64,000 bases of DNA from Alkalihalobacterium sp048323755 (GTDB lineage: Bacteria > Bacillota > Bacilli > Bacillales > Bacillaceae_F): NCBI RefSeq assembly GCF_048323755.1, contig NZ_JBLWFS010000001.1, positions 248,001 through 312,000 on the forward strand. Reading direction: 5' to 3'. Positions within the stretch are counted from its first letter, which is position 1. Each line of letters starts with the position of its first letter. This document shows positions 41,927-49,863 of this stretch, one piece after another. The notes beneath the pieces are model-generated. The model saw only the letters and a list, made by a program, of their open reading frames with translations, was not told the DNA's origin and made no database searches. A program made the position numbers and the translations under genes.

Positions 41927-42116
41927 AATTTAAATATAATAAAGTATTAACTTACGGGTATGTTGTTTTCCAAATACATCGTTAATTAAACCTGCTACTT
42001 ACAGTTTTTGAGACGATCCTGATCCATTTTCATGATTTGTCTGCTTACTTCTAGCAATGTAAAACCTTATCAGTAGTGAGTGATCTAATATATTCTTGCA
42101 AGTTGTATATAAAGTC

Positions 42117-42563
42117 CTATTCTTCAGTTGGGTTTAAGAATTGGTTTATTTTGTTCTTGCCGAGTTCTTTTAACGCCTCAAAATCTTCGGGAGAGAAGCG
42201 TTCTGTTATGGTCGCCTTCAATTCCTCAATCTCCTCTCCTGATAAACCGCTTCCTACTTTTTCGGCAATCGAGAGAAGTTCTATCATTGAAAACTCTTCC
42301 ATCACTTTAGTAATTGCTTCATCTTTTGATAACGGCTGGTCTGTTGCCGCTAGGTGCTGATCTTCTTCCGTTTTTACATGATAGGTGTCGTAGGTTTCGA
42401 GTTGATCTAGAGAAATTCCTTCTATCGTCTCATTATCCAACCACTTTTCCGTATGATATTTCTCTTCTTCGAAAAAATGCTGTTCTGCCATTAGGTTTTT
42501 TCCGAAATTGGTACCGGTTAGAATAAAGAGCCCAAGGAAAGCGAATAAAATAATTCGTAACAT
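42117..42563 (-). CDS. Hypothetical membrane-anchored or secreted protein
   Basis: A protein of 148 residues. An N-terminal hydrophobic segment (RIILFAFLGLFILTGTNFG) could be a signal or anchor, followed by an acidic, largely helical external part (EEEIEELKATITERFSPEDF then EALKELG). The frame opens 21 codons earlier, but AGGGGTG lies about six bases before the ATG at 42563, which also puts the hydrophobic segment at the very N-terminus. No family recognised. The FSPEDFEALKELG tail resembles short helical motifs of sporulation-associated proteins, but this is too weak to name it. Confidence 0.65.
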   Translation of the reverse strand: MLRIILFAFLGLFILTGTNFGKNLMAEQHFFEEEKYHTEKWLDNETIEGISLDQLETYDTYHVKTEEDQHLAATDQPLSKDEAITKVMEEFSMIELLSIAEKVGSGLSGEEIEELKATITERFSPEDFEALKELGKNKINQFLNPTEE

Positions 42564-42878
42564 TGTTGTCACCCCTGTTATGTTGGTTAAAAAGTCATTG
42601 ACTGGACTTGTAATTAACTTCGTCATTGGCTTCTAGTTTCGACATGTATTGGAGAAGACATACATTGGTGAAAGGTTTCAGCCGTTACAAAGGTGGCATA
42701 TAAAAGAATAGGTAGGCTTTCTTTAATAGTAGGGAGAGGATAAGGTAGCAGAAAAAAATGCCCCTTCTTTTTCATTAAACTTCTCTTACATATCCTATAA
42801 AAACTTCAGGGATGAAACTTATTGCTTGCATAGTTTATTTTGGTAGTCTACAAAGCTCTTTATGATTGAAAGTCTAAA

Positions 42879-42908
42879 CCCACTAGAATAAACATTACCG
42901 CAACAGAC
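42879..42908 (+). repeat. Dispersed repeat, partial copy
   Basis: CCCACTAGAATAAACATTACCGC shares the CACTAGAATAAA core with copies at 43999 and 57338. It lies just beyond the stop of the lipoprotein gene at 42916. Confidence 0.5.
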
Positions 42909-42915
42909 TCCGTTT

Positions 42916-43980
42916 TTAATAGGTATCCGTAATAAAGGTACTTGCGATATGATCGGTAATAGGACCATATTGCTCTTGTTTACTTGCAGGATAACTAATA
43001 ATAAACGAATTAAACGTACTATCATCAAAGAAGAACTTCTTATATACAGTCGTCCCGTTTTCATTATAGGAGATTACATACCAATCATCTGTGAGTCTTT
43101 GGTAACCAATCGGGGCAGATATATTAACTATATCTTGATAATAATAAGTTTCGATCGTTTCCCCACTATCAATAATGTTTGTATGCCCACCAAAGGCTAC
43201 GATTTCTAACTCATTATTGTAAAATCTTGCACCATCACCGTTTGTTGGGGGAGGTGCCATCGTTAAATCACTAGGATATTGAATTGAAAAGCCAAACCTT
43301 GCATTTTGATAAACTTGATAAGAAACTTGTTTTTTCTTAGCTTCTTCTTTTTTAGCTTCCTCCTGTTTTAAAGCCTCTTCTTTTTTCATTTGATCGGCTT
43401 TTTTCTTAGCTTTATCTTTTTCCTTTGAAAAGAGTTCGAGTTGCTCTTTTAACCGTGTTACATCGGCTTGATAGGTTGATAAAATGTCATTTGAGTAAAT
43501 GGTTTCCTCTAAAAGCTGTATCTCTTCTTTGACCTTATAATAATTTTCTTCAAGGTTAAGACTTTTAACTTGTTCTAGCTTTTCTTGGAAATTATAGACT
43601 GTTTCTTTTTTAAATTGAATTTGTTCCTCTAATTTGCCTGCTTCCTCCTGAAGTGATTTCAATCCCTTTTTTTGGTTAATCACAACTGAAAGTGAATTTA
43701 TAGCTTTTTCAAAGTTCCCTTGATTGGCTGCTTCAATAGCATTAGCCATCTCTTTTGCCTGTTCATAGTATGCGGAAGCTTGTTCATCGTTTGCCTGCTC
43801 CCTCAAAGCTAGTTCAAAATAGAGTGCTGCCTTATGGTAATCTTTTTCTGCTAAGCTCTCTATCCCTTGATCCATAGCTTTTTGATATTCATGATTTGAA
43901 CATGCAGCGAGAGTCAATAAAGCTAGCGAAACAATCAATTGAATGAATAATTGTTTTTTCATATTTTTGGCCCATTTCAT
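42916..43980 (-). CDS. Lipoprotein with TPR-like and coiled-coil regions
   Basis: A 354-residue protein with a lipoprotein signal peptide (LALLTLAAC, Cys at residue 27). Residues ~35-90 are TPR-like (AEKDYHKAALYFELALRE). A long Lys/Glu-rich coiled coil spans ~100-225. A C-terminal globular domain of ~130 residues begins at YQNARFGFSIQYPSDL, a PsbP-like start seen in many Bacillus surface lipoproteins. Anchored outside the membrane; role unknown. An alternative start is six codons in, and neither start has a strong ribosome site. The gene is flanked by copies of a dispersed repeat (42879 and 43999) in the same orientation. Confidence 0.75.
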   Translation of the reverse strand: MKWAKNMKKQLFIQLIVSLALLTLAACSNHEYQKAMDQGIESLAEKDYHKAALYFELALREQANDEQASAYYEQAKEMANAIEAANQGNFEKAINSLSVVINQKKGLKSLQEEAGKLEEQIQFKKETVYNFQEKLEQVKSLNLEENYYKVKEEIQLLEETIYSNDILSTYQADVTRLKEQLELFSKEKDKAKKKADQMKKEEALKQEEAKKEEAKKKQVSYQVYQNARFGFSIQYPSDLTMAPPPTNGDGARFYNNELEIVAFGGHTNIIDSGETIETYYYQDIVNISAPIGYQRLTDDWYVISYNENGTTVYKKFFFDDSTFNSFIISYPASKQEQYGPITDHIASTFITDTY

Positions 43981-43998
43981 ATTCGATTTTTAAAGAAA

Positions 43999-44024
43999 GG
44001 TTGTCTGCCCCCCTAGAATAAACT
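43999..44024 (+). repeat. Dispersed repeat copy
   Basis: GTCTGCCCCCCTAGAATAAAC, matching GTCTGCCCCCACTAGAGTAAA at 57341. It faces an inverted copy at 44267-44289, enclosing about 260 AT-rich bases without a gene. Confidence 0.55.
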
Positions 44025-44266
44025 TTAATTCTCATTTACCTCCAAATAAAATGATGGGCTCTTTTATCTTCATCTTAATAGATGCCATATTATAAACATT
44101 TTTAGTAAACGACATAGAACCCCTCACGATCATTTAGTTAATCAACTAATCTCAAAAAATTGAACGTTTTATAATTAGTAGTAATATTATATCAAAAATA
44201 AGATTATATGTACCAAATAAATAGGAAATTAGTCTTATGTGGTAAGGGAGTTTTGGAGATGTATAG

Positions 44267-44289
44267 GCTAGTAGGGGGGCAGACCACGC
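44267..44289 (-). repeat. Dispersed repeat copy, inverted
   Basis: On the minus strand GTGGTCTGCCCCCCTACTAG, the inverted partner of the copy at 43999. Together they could be the ends of a small non-autonomous element. Confidence 0.5.
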
Positions 44290-44320
44290 TTTTGGATAGA
44301 AGTAAATATTAGATAATAAG

Positions 44321-44355
44321 AAGAAGGAGTTACCTACATTTGGTAGCTCCTTCTT
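44321..44355 (-). terminator. Terminator of the lipoprotein gene at 44370
   Basis: AAGAAGGAGTTACC pairs with GGTAGCTCCTTCTT (one G-U pair) around a seven-base loop, just beyond the stop codon on the minus strand. Confidence 0.7.
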
Positions 44356-44369
44356 TCTTGAACATATCC

Positions 44370-45653
44370 TTATCTACTTGTAAGAGTCACGGTAAAGATT
44401 TCATCACTGTTACGGACTTCGATTGCGAGTTCATAACGCCCGGCTTCATAATACAGCAATTCCGTATCAATGTATCGTTCGTCTATCATTTGACGGTCCG
44501 GTTGACCGAGTGTGTCAATGAGGGTATCAACATCACCGGTAATCAGATCACCTCTCAGGACAAGGACGATTACATCGTCTTCACCGGTGAAGTATGTAGA
44601 ATACCCTACATGATTGAAGAAATGAGTTGCTACACCACCAATCATATCGTTACTCTCGATTGGCCCCCCTTTTTCAGCCACAATCGTTTCGTAACTTGTC
44701 CCTAATGGAAACTTAGCTGTTGGAAGAAGGCCTTGTTCAGCAAGTGTAAGCCATTCACGGGTAATCGGGATAAATGCATATGGGAAATGGAAGGATGTAT
44801 CACTATTCCACTGACGATATAAATCTTGACCGAAATTAAATCCGTCATAATAGGTTTCATCGTTGTACACTTTTTGATCAATTAAGTTCAGTGCTAGTGT
44901 TTCCTTTTCAAGCTCCCACGTATTAAAGACCCATCCGTGTCCTATGTCTGCTTCGTGATTTAAATAATCAACAGTTTGGAAGCGGCCATCTCCAATATTC
45001 TTAAATTGTCCACCGAATAAACTGATCCAATGGTCTGTTGGTGTCACGGATTGTAGTTGACCATTTTGTATAGCAAAAAGGTGAACGGAATTTACGTTTG
45101 TCGCTTCTCTTTGATAGAGAACAAGAATATCTAAACTATCTGGATGAGAAGAAATGTAGGCCATCTCTACTCCTTCATTAAAAGTCTGTGAAAACCCTTC
45201 ATCTGTGTAAAAGAGTGATAGATGCTCTTGTTTCACCCCGTAGTCACTGTCATTTTCTGATACATAAAGGTTATAAAATCCTGAATAAATGACGTCCCCT
45301 TCTGCTCCTTGAAAAGAAGGGGCATCTAGGGTACCGCGTTGTTCATCTTCGGCGTAAATATGTATTTGATAAGCCTGGTTATGTTCATCACGCATCGGAA
45401 GGACAAATCGACTGTTTGCATCTAGGACATCGAGACTTTCAGTTTTGACATTGGCGTGAGGGTCATTTTCTTCTGCATTTTCTTCTGCATTTTCTTCTTC
45501 TGGTTCCGCCTCTACTGCTTGATTTTCTTGTTCTACTTGTGCTTCGCTCACTTCTTCCTCCGTTGAGAGAGATGCAACTGGTTCCTCAGACTGACACCCT
45601 GTCAGGAGTAGGAAACAAAGAATAAGAGAACTCATCATAATAGCTAATTTCAT
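44370..45653 (-). CDS. Hypothetical lipoprotein
   Basis: A 427-residue protein with a lipobox (LLLTGC, Cys at about residue 20), an acidic low-complexity linker (EENAEENAEEN) to residue ~65, and a folded external region that I do not recognise. The last ~130 residues (from FPLGTSYETIVAEKGGPIES) resemble the DUF4309 type of Bacillus lipoprotein domain; that is a low-certainty suggestion. GAGGTGATGAT precedes the ATG. It is monocistronic, with its own terminator. The tandem duplication of GAAAATGCAGAAGAA in the linker shows slippage. Confidence 0.75.
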   Translation of the reverse strand: MKLAIMMSSLILCFLLLTGCQSEEPVASLSTEEEVSEAQVEQENQAVEAEPEEENAEENAEENDPHANVKTESLDVLDANSRFVLPMRDEHNQAYQIHIYAEDEQRGTLDAPSFQGAEGDVIYSGFYNLYVSENDSDYGVKQEHLSLFYTDEGFSQTFNEGVEMAYISSHPDSLDILVLYQREATNVNSVHLFAIQNGQLQSVTPTDHWISLFGGQFKNIGDGRFQTVDYLNHEADIGHGWVFNTWELEKETLALNLIDQKVYNDETYYDGFNFGQDLYRQWNSDTSFHFPYAFIPITREWLTLAEQGLLPTAKFPLGTSYETIVAEKGGPIESNDMIGGVATHFFNHVGYSTYFTGEDDVIVLVLRGDLITGDVDTLIDTLGQPDRQMIDERYIDTELLYYEAGRYELAIEVRNSDEIFTVTLTSR

Positions 45654-45797
45654 ATCATCACCTCTAGTAGTTTTTTACCATTTAATGATACAGGTTTTAC
45701 GTAGGAAAATCATTACATTATATAAAGACGGTGCGGTTTTCCCGGTGCGATATGTCGAATTTTGACTAATGGGGTCAAGAAATCGATAAACGAGGTG

Positions 45798-45919
45798 AAG
45801 TTGAAAATAAATCATGCAAAGTTGAAAATAAAACGGTAGAAGTTGAAAATAAATCACGCAAAGTTGAAAATAAATCATACAAAGTTAAAAAATAAACCGC
45901 GCAAAGTTGAAAAATAGTA
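45798..45919 (+). repeat. Six tandem 21-bp repeats, core AAGTTGAAAATAAA
   Basis: Units start at 45798, 45819, 45840, 45861, 45882 and 45904. Spacing is exactly 21 bases for the first five (22 for the last), with the core AAGTTGAAAATAAA conserved and the linker TCATGC/ACGGTAG variable. Related shorter arrays lie at 41726 and 52764. Read on the minus strand it would encode FQL(x)IY repeats, but this is low-complexity and probably not a protein. Confidence 0.9.
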
Positions 45920-46382
45920 AAAATCAATAGTGGTTAGGAAAGTTGTTTAGTAGGTGAAGCCGATCTTGATGGCAGGAGAGCCGCCGTTACGTATAAAACT
46001 GCCGTCGTATATAAAGAGATCCGTACTGGAATCAAGAGAAGAGAAAAATATAAAAAGTATAAATAAAGAAAAGCAGAATTCTAGGATCATAGAGTTCTGC
46101 TTTTTTAAGTCTACAACTTAAAAACTGGTACTAACGACACATAAATTCGTCACTTTTATTAATTTAATGTAAAAAATTTATCTTAAATTAATATATGAAA
46201 ATAACTAATTCCCGCGAAATAGGCATCGGATCAAGGTTATTCGTTTCGGATGGATTTTTTTACAAAAAATTAACACACTCCTAATTTACATTTATTTTAC
46301 AAAATGAAAAACATCGCTTAAAGGTAGCTTGATATTTGATCTGTATATTGGAAGTAAGAAAAGGAAAAGGAGGTGAGAGGTA
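45920..46382 (+). other. Spacer between repeats and the PHP operon
   Basis: No gene found. It holds a strong orphan terminator (46069-46106). The sequence from about 46110 to 46382, which should contain the promoter of the PHP operon, gave no clear -35/-10 pair. AGGAGGTG (46370-46377) is the ribosome site. Confidence 0.45.
46069..46106 (+). terminator. Orphan terminator
   Basis: AAAAGCAGAATTCTA pairs with TAGAGTTCTGCTTTT (one G-U pair) and a T-run follows. No plus-strand gene lies within 400 bases upstream, so it may end a small RNA transcribed across the repeat array. Confidence 0.75.
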
Positions 46383-47210
46383 TTGAAAATTGATTTACAT
46401 ATGCATAGTACTCATTCAGATGGTGAGTTACAGCCAACAGCGCTTGTGCGCGAAGCCTATCAGCAAGGCGTTTCCATTATGTCGATAACCGATCATGATG
46501 AAATTTCTGCCTATCTAGCTGCGGCATCATTGGCGGACGAGCTCGGTATTACGCTTATCCCAGGTATTGAAATCAATACAGATGGTCCTCAAGGAGAACT
46601 GCATATTTTAGGATATGGTTTCAATGTGAATCATCCTCAACTGCATGAATATATTGATTGGCGCCAAGATGAACGGAAAGTATGGAGTCAACAGATCGTT
46701 AGCCGACTCAATCAGTTAGGCTACGATATTTCTTGGGAAGCTTGTTGGAAACGAGCGAATCAACATGTGATTGTTCGTACTCATATTGCAGATGAGTTAG
46801 TGGAAAGAGAGTACTTTCAACGTTCTGAAGAAGCATTTCAATCGTTACTTGCTAAAGGAAAACAAGCATTTGTCACTCGAGAAGGTTTTAATGCCAATGA
46901 GGCGATTGAATTAATTCAAAAATGCGGTGGAAAAGCATTTATTGCCCATCCTGGTATTTACACTTGGAATTGGCAGTTGGATGAGTTAGTTGAAGCTGGT
47001 TTAGATGGTGTAGAAGTTTATTATTCAAAACACTCGTTACAAGATACAACTCATTGGCTTCAACAAGCAAAACGTCATGGGTTATCTATCAGTGTCGGAA
47101 GCGATTTTCACGGTGTGACCTCAAGAAACCCTTATCCCATTGGATCTGTTCCATTTAACTTTGAGAAAGAACTAGACTGGTTGAATGAGTTTGTGAAAAC
47201 GGAGGTTTAA
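46383..47210 (+). CDS. PHP-domain phosphoesterase (YciV/RNase AM type)
   Basis: A 275-residue metal-dependent hydrolase. The PHP motifs are complete: DLHMHSTHSDGE at the N-terminus, ITDHDEISA, GIEINTD, FIAHPGIY and SVGSDFHG. The nearest functional group is YciV/TrpH, which acts on 3',5'-nucleotides or RNA 5' ends, but substrate cannot be read from sequence. The start is TTG, with AGGAGGTG seven bases before. It is the first gene of a tightly packed six-gene operon that continues with a TIM-barrel enzyme, SurE and an ABC importer. Confidence 0.85.
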   Translation: MKIDLHMHSTHSDGELQPTALVREAYQQGVSIMSITDHDEISAYLAAASLADELGITLIPGIEINTDGPQGELHILGYGFNVNHPQLHEYIDWRQDERKVWSQQIVSRLNQLGYDISWEACWKRANQHVIVRTHIADELVEREYFQRSEEAFQSLLAKGKQAFVTREGFNANEAIELIQKCGGKAFIAHPGIYTWNWQLDELVEAGLDGVEVYYSKHSLQDTTHWLQQAKRHGLSISVGSDFHGVTSRNPYPIGSVPFNFEKELDWLNEFVKTEV

Positions 47211-47211
47211 A

Positions 47212-48021
47212 ATGAAGTGTTACGCATCTACCACATTGATGTGGGGGAAAACGATCGATGAGATTAGTTCAAAGACGAAGTCACTTGGGCTTGCAGGTAT
47301 TGAAATCTGGGCAGAACAAGCGTGGTATTACAAAATGACCGATCGTGACATTCGCAGAGCATTAAAGCATCACGAGTTAGATGCAACTTTTCATGCGGCG
47401 AGTTGGGATTTGAACTTATGTTCCTTAAATGCAGGTATTCGGAAGCAGTCGGTTGAGGAAATTATCCGCTCAATTGATTTGGCGGTTTCGATTGGTATAT
47501 GGAATATAACTGTACATCCTGGCAAGCAGACCTTAACGAGTGATTGGAATTCTTGGCATTTTGACTGCCTGCAGCACAGCCTCGATACACTTGAAGATGT
47601 CGCTAAAAGATACGGAGTGATTTTGTCAGTAGAATTGATGGAACCTGTCAAAAAAGAATTTGTGACGAGTCCAACCGTGCTCAATCAAATTGTCGCAGGC
47701 CGATCTAGTTCTATTCAAACGACCTTTGATGTGGCCCATGTTTCTTTTAATAAAGATTTAATTACTACTCACCAAGAAGTTGACCGGATGAATAAAATTC
47801 ATTTAAGTGATACATCTACTGCGCAATATCATGTTGCCTTAGGACAGGGAGAATTGAAGTTAAGACCTTATATTGACTTTATTCAATCTAGTAAACTCCC
47901 AATTGTATTAGAAGGTTATGACACGAGTGAAGAGGCTGTTCTTTTAAGAAAGCACCTTCAGTATCTCAATGAATGTATTCGAAGGACGGAGGATAAGACA
48001 ATTGAAGTTTCTAGTTACTAA
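47212..48021 (+). CDS. Xylose-isomerase-like TIM-barrel protein
   Basis: A 269-residue protein of the AP_endonuc_2 / sugar-phosphate isomerase superfamily. Landmarks are LGLAGIEIWAE, ITVHPGKQT, LSVELMEPV, TTFDVAHVS, IHLSDTS and IVLEGYD, whose Glu/Asp/His residues would bind a divalent metal. It starts one base after the PHP gene stop, so the two are coupled. It is probably an isomerase, epimerase or lyase on a sugar or sugar phosphate brought in by the operon's transporter (inference). Confidence 0.8.
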   Translation: MKCYASTTLMWGKTIDEISSKTKSLGLAGIEIWAEQAWYYKMTDRDIRRALKHHELDATFHAASWDLNLCSLNAGIRKQSVEEIIRSIDLAVSIGIWNITVHPGKQTLTSDWNSWHFDCLQHSLDTLEDVAKRYGVILSVELMEPVKKEFVTSPTVLNQIVAGRSSSIQTTFDVAHVSFNKDLITTHQEVDRMNKIHLSDTSTAQYHVALGQGELKLRPYIDFIQSSKLPIVLEGYDTSEEAVLLRKHLQYLNECIRRTEDKTIEVSSY

Positions 48022-48805
48022 TGACGATGGAATATTTGCACCTGGAGTAGCAGCACTAGTAGAAGTTTTACAGCATTTTGGCGAAATTTGCGTCGTTTGT
48101 CCAGATCAAGAACGAAGTGCCATCAGTCACTCAATTACGATAAAACAGCCGTTAAAGGCAACGCCGGTATCCATTTTTGGTTCGAATGTGCAAGCATGGG
48201 CGATTAACGGGACAACTGCAGATTGTGTAAAACTTGCATTAGAAGTTTTGTTAAAAGAACCACCGGATGTCGTTGTTTCCGGAATTAATTTAGGAGCTAA
48301 TTTAGGTCGAGATGTGTTTTATTCAGGGACGATGGCTGGAGCGGCAGAAGCGTCACTATTTAACATCCCAGCGATTGCCGTTTCTGTGGACCGAACAAAT
48401 ACAAAAGAAACCAACTTTCAATTACCGAAACGACTTTTTTATGAAGTGATGGAAATTATTTTACCGAATAAGCCGCCAGAAGGCGTTTTTATCAATATTA
48501 ATCTACCTTATGTTACGAGAGAGTTTTGTGCAGGAATTAAAGTTGTTCCTCTTGATTTATCTGTCAGTCGGTATAAGTATGTCGGTTTAAACGATCCGTA
48601 TGGGCAAGTGTATTACTGGTTAAAGGACCGGCTGTCTCAATTATCGGACTTTGACGAAGAAGGTGATTATGGAAAATTAAAAGCAGGCTACATAACGGTG
48701 ACTCCTCTTGAAGGAAAAGTATGTCATAAAAAGCATGTGAAGAAGCTTGAACGTTGGTTTCACAATAAAATGATGAAAAAATCGAAGGAGGAACTTTATA
48801 TATGA
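48002..48805 (+). CDS. surE: 5'/3'-nucleotidase SurE
   Basis: A protein of about 267 residues of the SurE family, metal-dependent phosphatases acting on nucleoside monophosphates and related phosphates. The metal-binding NDDG motif is at the N-terminus (KFLVTNDDGIFAPG). PDQERSAISHSIT, INGTTADCVKLAL, VVSGINLGANLG and FYSGTMAGA follow. The frame opens at ATG 47969, but GGAGGA lies about nine bases before the TTG at 48002, which gives the standard N-terminus. It overlaps the previous gene by 20 bases, so this is the third coupled enzyme of the operon. Confidence 0.92.
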   Translation: MKFLVTNDDGIFAPGVAALVEVLQHFGEICVVCPDQERSAISHSITIKQPLKATPVSIFGSNVQAWAINGTTADCVKLALEVLLKEPPDVVVSGINLGANLGRDVFYSGTMAGAAEASLFNIPAIAVSVDRTNTKETNFQLPKRLFYEVMEIILPNKPPEGVFININLPYVTREFCAGIKVVPLDLSVSRYKYVGLNDPYGQVYYWLKDRLSQLSDFDEEGDYGKLKAGYITVTPLEGKVCHKKHVKKLERWFHNKMMKKSKEELYI

Positions 48806-49842
48806 AACGTTATTTCTATTCCATTTTAGCAGCATCAGCACTTGTTTTAGGAGCATGTGGGGGAAGTACTGAAACGAATGAAACGGTTGAAACATCCAAC
48901 TCATCTTCTGAAGCAGCGGAAAACCTTTCGGGTAACATTAATTTTTATACGTCTCAACCAGATAGTGATGCAGGTGAATTAGTAAAAGCTTTTAATGAAC
49001 AGTATCCAGACGTAAACGTTGAAATCTTCCGCTCAGGAACAGAAGAAGTGATAAGTAAAATTCAAGCCGAAAAACAAGCTGGAGAAATTCAAGCGGATGT
49101 TTTATTAGTTGCGGATGCGGTAACATTTGAAAGCTTAAAAGAACAAGAGTTATTACTAGCGTATCAATCGCCAGAACATGATCAAATCCCAGCAGAGTTT
49201 GTAGATGAAGACTATATGTATGCAGGGACAAAGGTGATGGCATCTGTACTAGCCGTCAATACTAATGCAGTTAGTGAGCTTCCAAATTCATGGCAAGTAT
49301 TAGCTGGGGCTGACGCAAGTGACCAAGGAATTATGCCAAGTCCGCTATATTCTGGAGCCGCTGCGTATAATGTTGGTGTACTTTCCCGTCAGGATGCTTT
49401 TGGTTGGGAGTTTTTTGAAAAACTTCGTGATAACAATTTGACGGTGGTTCAAGGAAACGGTGGCGTTTTACAGGCTGTTGCAGCTGGTGAGAAGACCTAT
49501 GGTATGGTTGTTGATTTTATTGTTGCTCGTGCTAAAGCAGAAGGTTCACCCATTGATTTGGTCTACCCAGAAGAAGGAGTACCGGTTATTACTGAACCGA
49601 TTGGTATTTTATCGAATACAAAAAATGAAGCTGCAGCAAAAGCATTTGTAGATTTCGTTCTTTCTGAAGAAGGACAAACCATGTCTTCGGAGTTAGGCTA
49701 CACTCCAATTCGCGAAGGTGTTGCTGCACCTGAAGGGTTAAAAGCTATTACAGACATGAAAGTGGTTTCACACGATATTAAAGAGCTGTTAAAAACACGT
49801 GACGAAGATAAGCAACGCTTTATTGAAATTCTTGGTGAATAA
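48802..49842 (+). CDS. ABC importer substrate-binding lipoprotein (ferric/phosphonate type)
   Basis: A 346-residue lipoprotein (lipobox LVLGAC, Cys19), then a short Ser/Thr/Glu linker and a type-II periplasmic-binding fold: NINFYTSQPDSDAGELVKAF, QAGEIQADVLLVADAVTFE, GIMPSPLYSGAAAYNVGVL and YTPIREG. This is the FbpA/PhnS-like cluster that binds ferric ion, 2-aminoethylphosphonate or small phospho-anions. The tyrosine pair typical of ferric binders is not obvious. Its start overlaps the surE stop (ATGA). Substrate is therefore open, but genes in front argue for a phosphorylated compound. Confidence 0.85.
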   Translation: MKRYFYSILAASALVLGACGGSTETNETVETSNSSSEAAENLSGNINFYTSQPDSDAGELVKAFNEQYPDVNVEIFRSGTEEVISKIQAEKQAGEIQADVLLVADAVTFESLKEQELLLAYQSPEHDQIPAEFVDEDYMYAGTKVMASVLAVNTNAVSELPNSWQVLAGADASDQGIMPSPLYSGAAAYNVGVLSRQDAFGWEFFEKLRDNNLTVVQGNGGVLQAVAAGEKTYGMVVDFIVARAKAEGSPIDLVYPEEGVPVITEPIGILSNTKNEAAAKAFVDFVLSEEGQTMSSELGYTPIREGVAAPEGLKAITDMKVVSHDIKELLKTRDEDKQRFIEILGE

Positions 49843-49863
49843 TAGAGTTGAGGTGCACGATAC

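Noticed and set aside
42819..43209. Frames opposite or beside the lipoprotein gene at 42916
   Set aside because: They overlap the lipoprotein, which has a clear signal peptide and lipobox, and show no start signals.
45675..45878. Minus-strand frame reading as repeated IYFQL units
   Set aside because: It is the translation of the 21-bp DNA repeat array, without a ribosome site or signal features; the repeat period being a multiple of three keeps the frame open.
45798..45919. CRISPR array
   Set aside because: Repeat units are only 21 bp with 7-bp linkers, no unique 30-bp spacers, and no cas genes nearby.
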